DNA from: Candidatus Binatus sp.
GTDB lineage: Bacteria > Desulfobacterota > Binatia > Binatales > Binataceae
Reading direction: 5' to 3'
NCBI RefSeq assembly: GCF_036567905.1
Contig: NZ_DATCTO010000067.1
Coordinates: forward strand, 1-44,414
DNA length: 44,414 bases
Part shown: in pieces, positions 42,355 to 44,414 of the stretch
Layout: every line of letters begins with the position of its first letter
How positions within the stretch are numbered: position 1 is the first letter of the stretch
Made by a program: the position numbers and the translations under genes
The notes under the pieces: generated by a model
What the model was told of the DNA's origin: nothing
Databases searched by the model: none
What the model saw: only the letters and a program-made list of their open reading frames with translations

Positions 42355-43692
42355 ATGCCGGGATTACAGGGCGTGACAACAGAAGCGAAGGGCATGAATC
42401 CCTGGCGGCGTTCGATCGCCGATTACACCGATCGCCGCGTGCTGCTGATCCTGCCGTTGGGCTTCGCCAGCGGACTGCCGCTGCTGCTGACCTTTTCGAC
42501 CCTGTCGGCCTGGTTCGCCACTGCTGGCGTCAGCCGTGCCGCGATCGGCGCCTTCGCCCTGGTCGGCACACCGTATGCCTTCAAGTTCCTGTGGTCGCCG
42601 CTGATCGATCGGCTGCCGCCGCCGATTCCGCTTGGACGACGGCGCGGCTGGGGCATCGCGATTCAGCTCGCACTCATTGCCGCGACGCTCGCTCTGGGTT
42701 CATGCAACCCGCAGGTCGATCTCGCGCTCATGGGGGCGCTGGCGCTGCTGGTCGCATTCCTTTCGGCGAGCCAGGACGTCGTTATCGACGCGTATCGGGT
42801 CGAGATCCTCACCCCCGAGCAGCAAGGGCCCGGCGCCGCCATGATCCAGACCGGGTACCGGATCGCGATGCTGGTCTCGGGCGCCGGCGCGCTGATCGTT
42901 GCGGCCCGCTACGGTTGGTTCGCGGCCTACGCCACGATGGCGGCGCTGCTGGGCGTGGGGATGCTCGTGTTTATTCTCGGACCCGAGCCGACGACGCCGC
43001 CACAGGTCGAGCCGCATGCCGCAACGCGAGGATGGGATGCGCTCCGCGATTGGCTCGCGACTGCGGTTACGGGGCCGTTTGCCGACTTCATGCGGCGGCC
43101 GAGGTGGCCGGCGATCGTCCTTTTCATCGTCGGTTACAAGCTCGGCGAAGCGATGGCGGGCGTGATGGCGATGCCGCTCTACATCTCGCTCGGTTTCTCG
43201 CTCAACGAGATCGCCGCCGTCTCCAAGCTGGTCGGATTCTTCGCGACTGTTGCCGGCGCGCTGATCGGCGGCGTGGTGACCTCGAAGCTCGGCGTGATGC
43301 GCGCCCTCATACTGTGCGGGCTTCTCCAGTCGGCCGGCAATTTGTTCTACGTGCTGCAGGCGGTGGGCGGCCATCGGCTCGACTATCTCGCGCTCTGCGT
43401 CGCCGCCGAGAACCTGACGGGCGCGATGGCGGGCACCGCGCTGGTGGCATATCTCTCCGGCCTATGCTCACCCGCGTTCACCGCTACTCAGTACGCGCTG
43501 CTGTCTTCACTGGCAGCGGTGGGGCGCACGATTGTCGCGTCTTCGGGAGGCGTGCTGGCGGACAAGCTCGGTTGGGTGCCGTTCTTCATCCTCACGACAG
43601 TCGCGACGCTCCCGGCGCTGGTGCTGCTGATCTGGATCGCGCGGCGCGACGCCAGGCCCGTGCCTGGGAGCAGGAACACTACGTTTGTGTGA
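42355..43692 (+). CDS. ampG: AmpG-type muropeptide MFS permease
   Basis: 445 residues, twelve hydrophobic helices. The AmpG signature is clear: ILPLGFASGLPLLLTFSTLSAWF, GTPYAFKFLWSPLIDRLPPP followed by LGRRRGW, SASQDVVIDAYRVEIL, and in the second half KLGEAMAGVMAMPLYI and SPAFTATQYALLSSLAAVGRT. AmpG brings GlcNAc-anhydroMurNAc peptides back into the cytosol for wall recycling and affects beta-lactamase induction. The length is close to the short AmpG form lacking the two extra C-terminal helices of E. coli. A second ATG at 42394 (MNPWRRSIADY) is an alternative start. It follows the second 38-bp repeat. Confidence 0.88.
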   Translation: MPGLQGVTTEAKGMNPWRRSIADYTDRRVLLILPLGFASGLPLLLTFSTLSAWFATAGVSRAAIGAFALVGTPYAFKFLWSPLIDRLPPPIPLGRRRGWGIAIQLALIAATLALGSCNPQVDLALMGALALLVAFLSASQDVVIDAYRVEILTPEQQGPGAAMIQTGYRIAMLVSGAGALIVAARYGWFAAYATMAALLGVGMLVFILGPEPTTPPQVEPHAATRGWDALRDWLATAVTGPFADFMRRPRWPAIVLFIVGYKLGEAMAGVMAMPLYISLGFSLNEIAAVSKLVGFFATVAGALIGGVVTSKLGVMRALILCGLLQSAGNLFYVLQAVGGHRLDYLALCVAAENLTGAMAGTALVAYLSGLCSPAFTATQYALLSSLAAVGRTIVASSGGVLADKLGWVPFFILTTVATLPALVLLIWIARRDARPVPGSRNTTFV

Positions 43693-43811
43693 TCTGCCGA
43701 GCGATCGAGCGTCAGCGCGAATCCGTTACATGGATAACAGAATTCGTCGAATGAGCTTTATCGCGCGGGCTTATTATGCTCACGGATCAATTCGCCTGAT
43801 ACATTGCGGGC

Positions 43812-44414
43812 ATGCGCGCTGTTCGACCATCCGGCATCCGAAGACTGCGGGGCCTTAAGAACATCTCCTGGCTCACCGCGCGCCAGCTCGAAAAGCTCGC
43901 CGACGCGCTGACCGTCAGCACGGTCGAGAAACGCGCGATCATTTTCGACGAAAAACATTCACCCGATTCCGCATATATCCTGCTTGCAGGGGTGGCGCGA
44001 ATCACATGCCGCAATCGCAAGGGTCAACGCACATTGGTGATCATGGTCGCGCCCGGCATGATCCCCGGCTTCCCGCCGCCGGTACCCGGCATCAGTTACA
44101 ACTTTCGCTGCGAAGCGCTCACCCCTTGTCAGATAGGGACGATTGACCTCGAGTCCTTCGTCGAAATATCGCTCGGAGTTGCTTCGGCAGACTTCAAACG
44201 GTTGGCAGCGAGCTACCTGGGCCGCTGGGATTTGGTTCAATTGCGCTGCGCAAATTTCATGAGCTGCACCCTGGAAGAGCGCTTGGCTCTGATTTTGCTC
44301 GAATTGAGCGAAAATTTCGGCGTCCCCAATACAAAAGGGATGCGCCTGACATTGCCGGCCCGCCACCGGGACCTGGCTGAGCTAGCCGGTGCCTCGCGGC
44401 CCCGAATCACCGAA
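43812..44414 (+). CDS. Crp/Fnr-family transcriptional regulator, cut by the window edge
   Basis: The frame from the ATG at 43812 is open for 201 codons to the end of the window. It begins MRAVRPSGIRRLRGLKNISW; the cyclic-nucleotide-like sensor domain covers about residues 12-125 (IIFDEKHSPDSAYILLAGVARI, in two strands). The long helix SCTLEERLALILLELSENFG leads to the winged-helix domain, whose HTH begins RHRDLAELAGASRPRITE just at the edge. Cysteines are present but not in the N-terminal FNR cluster pattern, so oxygen sensing is not indicated. The 3' end is missing. No target can be named; it is preceded by a 119-bp gap after ampG. Confidence 0.85.
   Translation, partial: MRAVRPSGIRRLRGLKNISWLTARQLEKLADALTVSTVEKRAIIFDEKHSPDSAYILLAGVARITCRNRKGQRTLVIMVAPGMIPGFPPPVPGISYNFRCEALTPCQIGTIDLESFVEISLGVASADFKRLAASYLGRWDLVQLRCANFMSCTLEERLALILLELSENFGVPNTKGMRLTLPARHRDLAELAGASRPRITE

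Overview
The window is GC-rich bacterial chromosome, gene-dense and built almost entirely of housekeeping genes. The cell-wall genes (mreBCD, mrdA, rodA, ampG), a PpiD-like envelope chaperone, an ammonium channel and a lipoprotein c-type cytochrome point to a rod-shaped, respiring Gram-negative. Acyl-CoA dehydrogenase, an LLM-class (F420/flavin) monooxygenase and AsnRS next to siroheme sulfur assimilation would fit an uncultured soil lineage of the former deltaproteobacterial/Binatota kind. That placement is an inference from gene content only. Several promoters of ordinary sigma-70 type with a 17-bp spacer can be read directly (trxA, sulfite reductase, tRNA-Leu, SRP RNA, the DUF6941-like gene).

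Layout. 1-7.4 kb: ilvE, a peroxiredoxin, a YkgJ-type Cys-cluster protein, a secernin-like peptidase, a small DUF6941-like protein behind a promoter/palindrome, an acyl-CoA dehydrogenase with a clear terminator, and amtB. 7.4-13.1 kb, minus strand: the elongasome operon mreB-mreC-mreD-mrdA-rodA plus an 81-residue tail gene of unknown function. 13.3-15.25 kb: a less GC-rich insert around tRNA-Leu(CAA), holding a coiled-coil/winged-helix-like protein, a broken small ORF, palindromes, a strong terminator and a NYN-domain nuclease. 15.3-21.1 kb: ppiD-like, an alpha/beta hydrolase, a small acidic protein, trxA, cvpA and asnS, ending in a cluster of dispersed repeats.

21.3-27.1 kb: a hypothetical gene, APS reductase and siroheme sulfite reductase, whose promoter carries CTTAG-type dyads and faces a divergent Rrf2 regulator, then an LLM oxidoreductase and a lipase-like hydrolase. 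27.2-32.6 kb, minus strand: an MBL hydrolase, Fe-type sodB with its terminator, a cytochrome c lipoprotein, and the classical cluster SRP RNA-dnaX-ybaB-recR. 32.7-34.7 kb: the agmatine-to-putrescine pair (N-carbamoylputrescine amidase and agmatine deiminase). 35.1-37.4 kb: a DUF2089 zinc-ribbon/HTH regulator behind a 19-bp palindrome, followed by a 583-residue beta-ladder/amphipathic-helix/SHOCT-like protein. This is the most distinctive locus in the window. 37.4-43.7 kb: a GT87-like mannosyltransferase, membrane proteins, a TetR regulator and AmpG, with a 38-bp repeat ahead of two of the membrane genes. A Crp/Fnr regulator runs off the right edge.

No phage, CRISPR array, transposase or complete defence island is visible. 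The places most likely to hold something undescribed are the DUF2089/SHOCT locus, the tRNA-Leu insert, the Rrf2/sulfite reductase operator and the paired 38-bp repeat.
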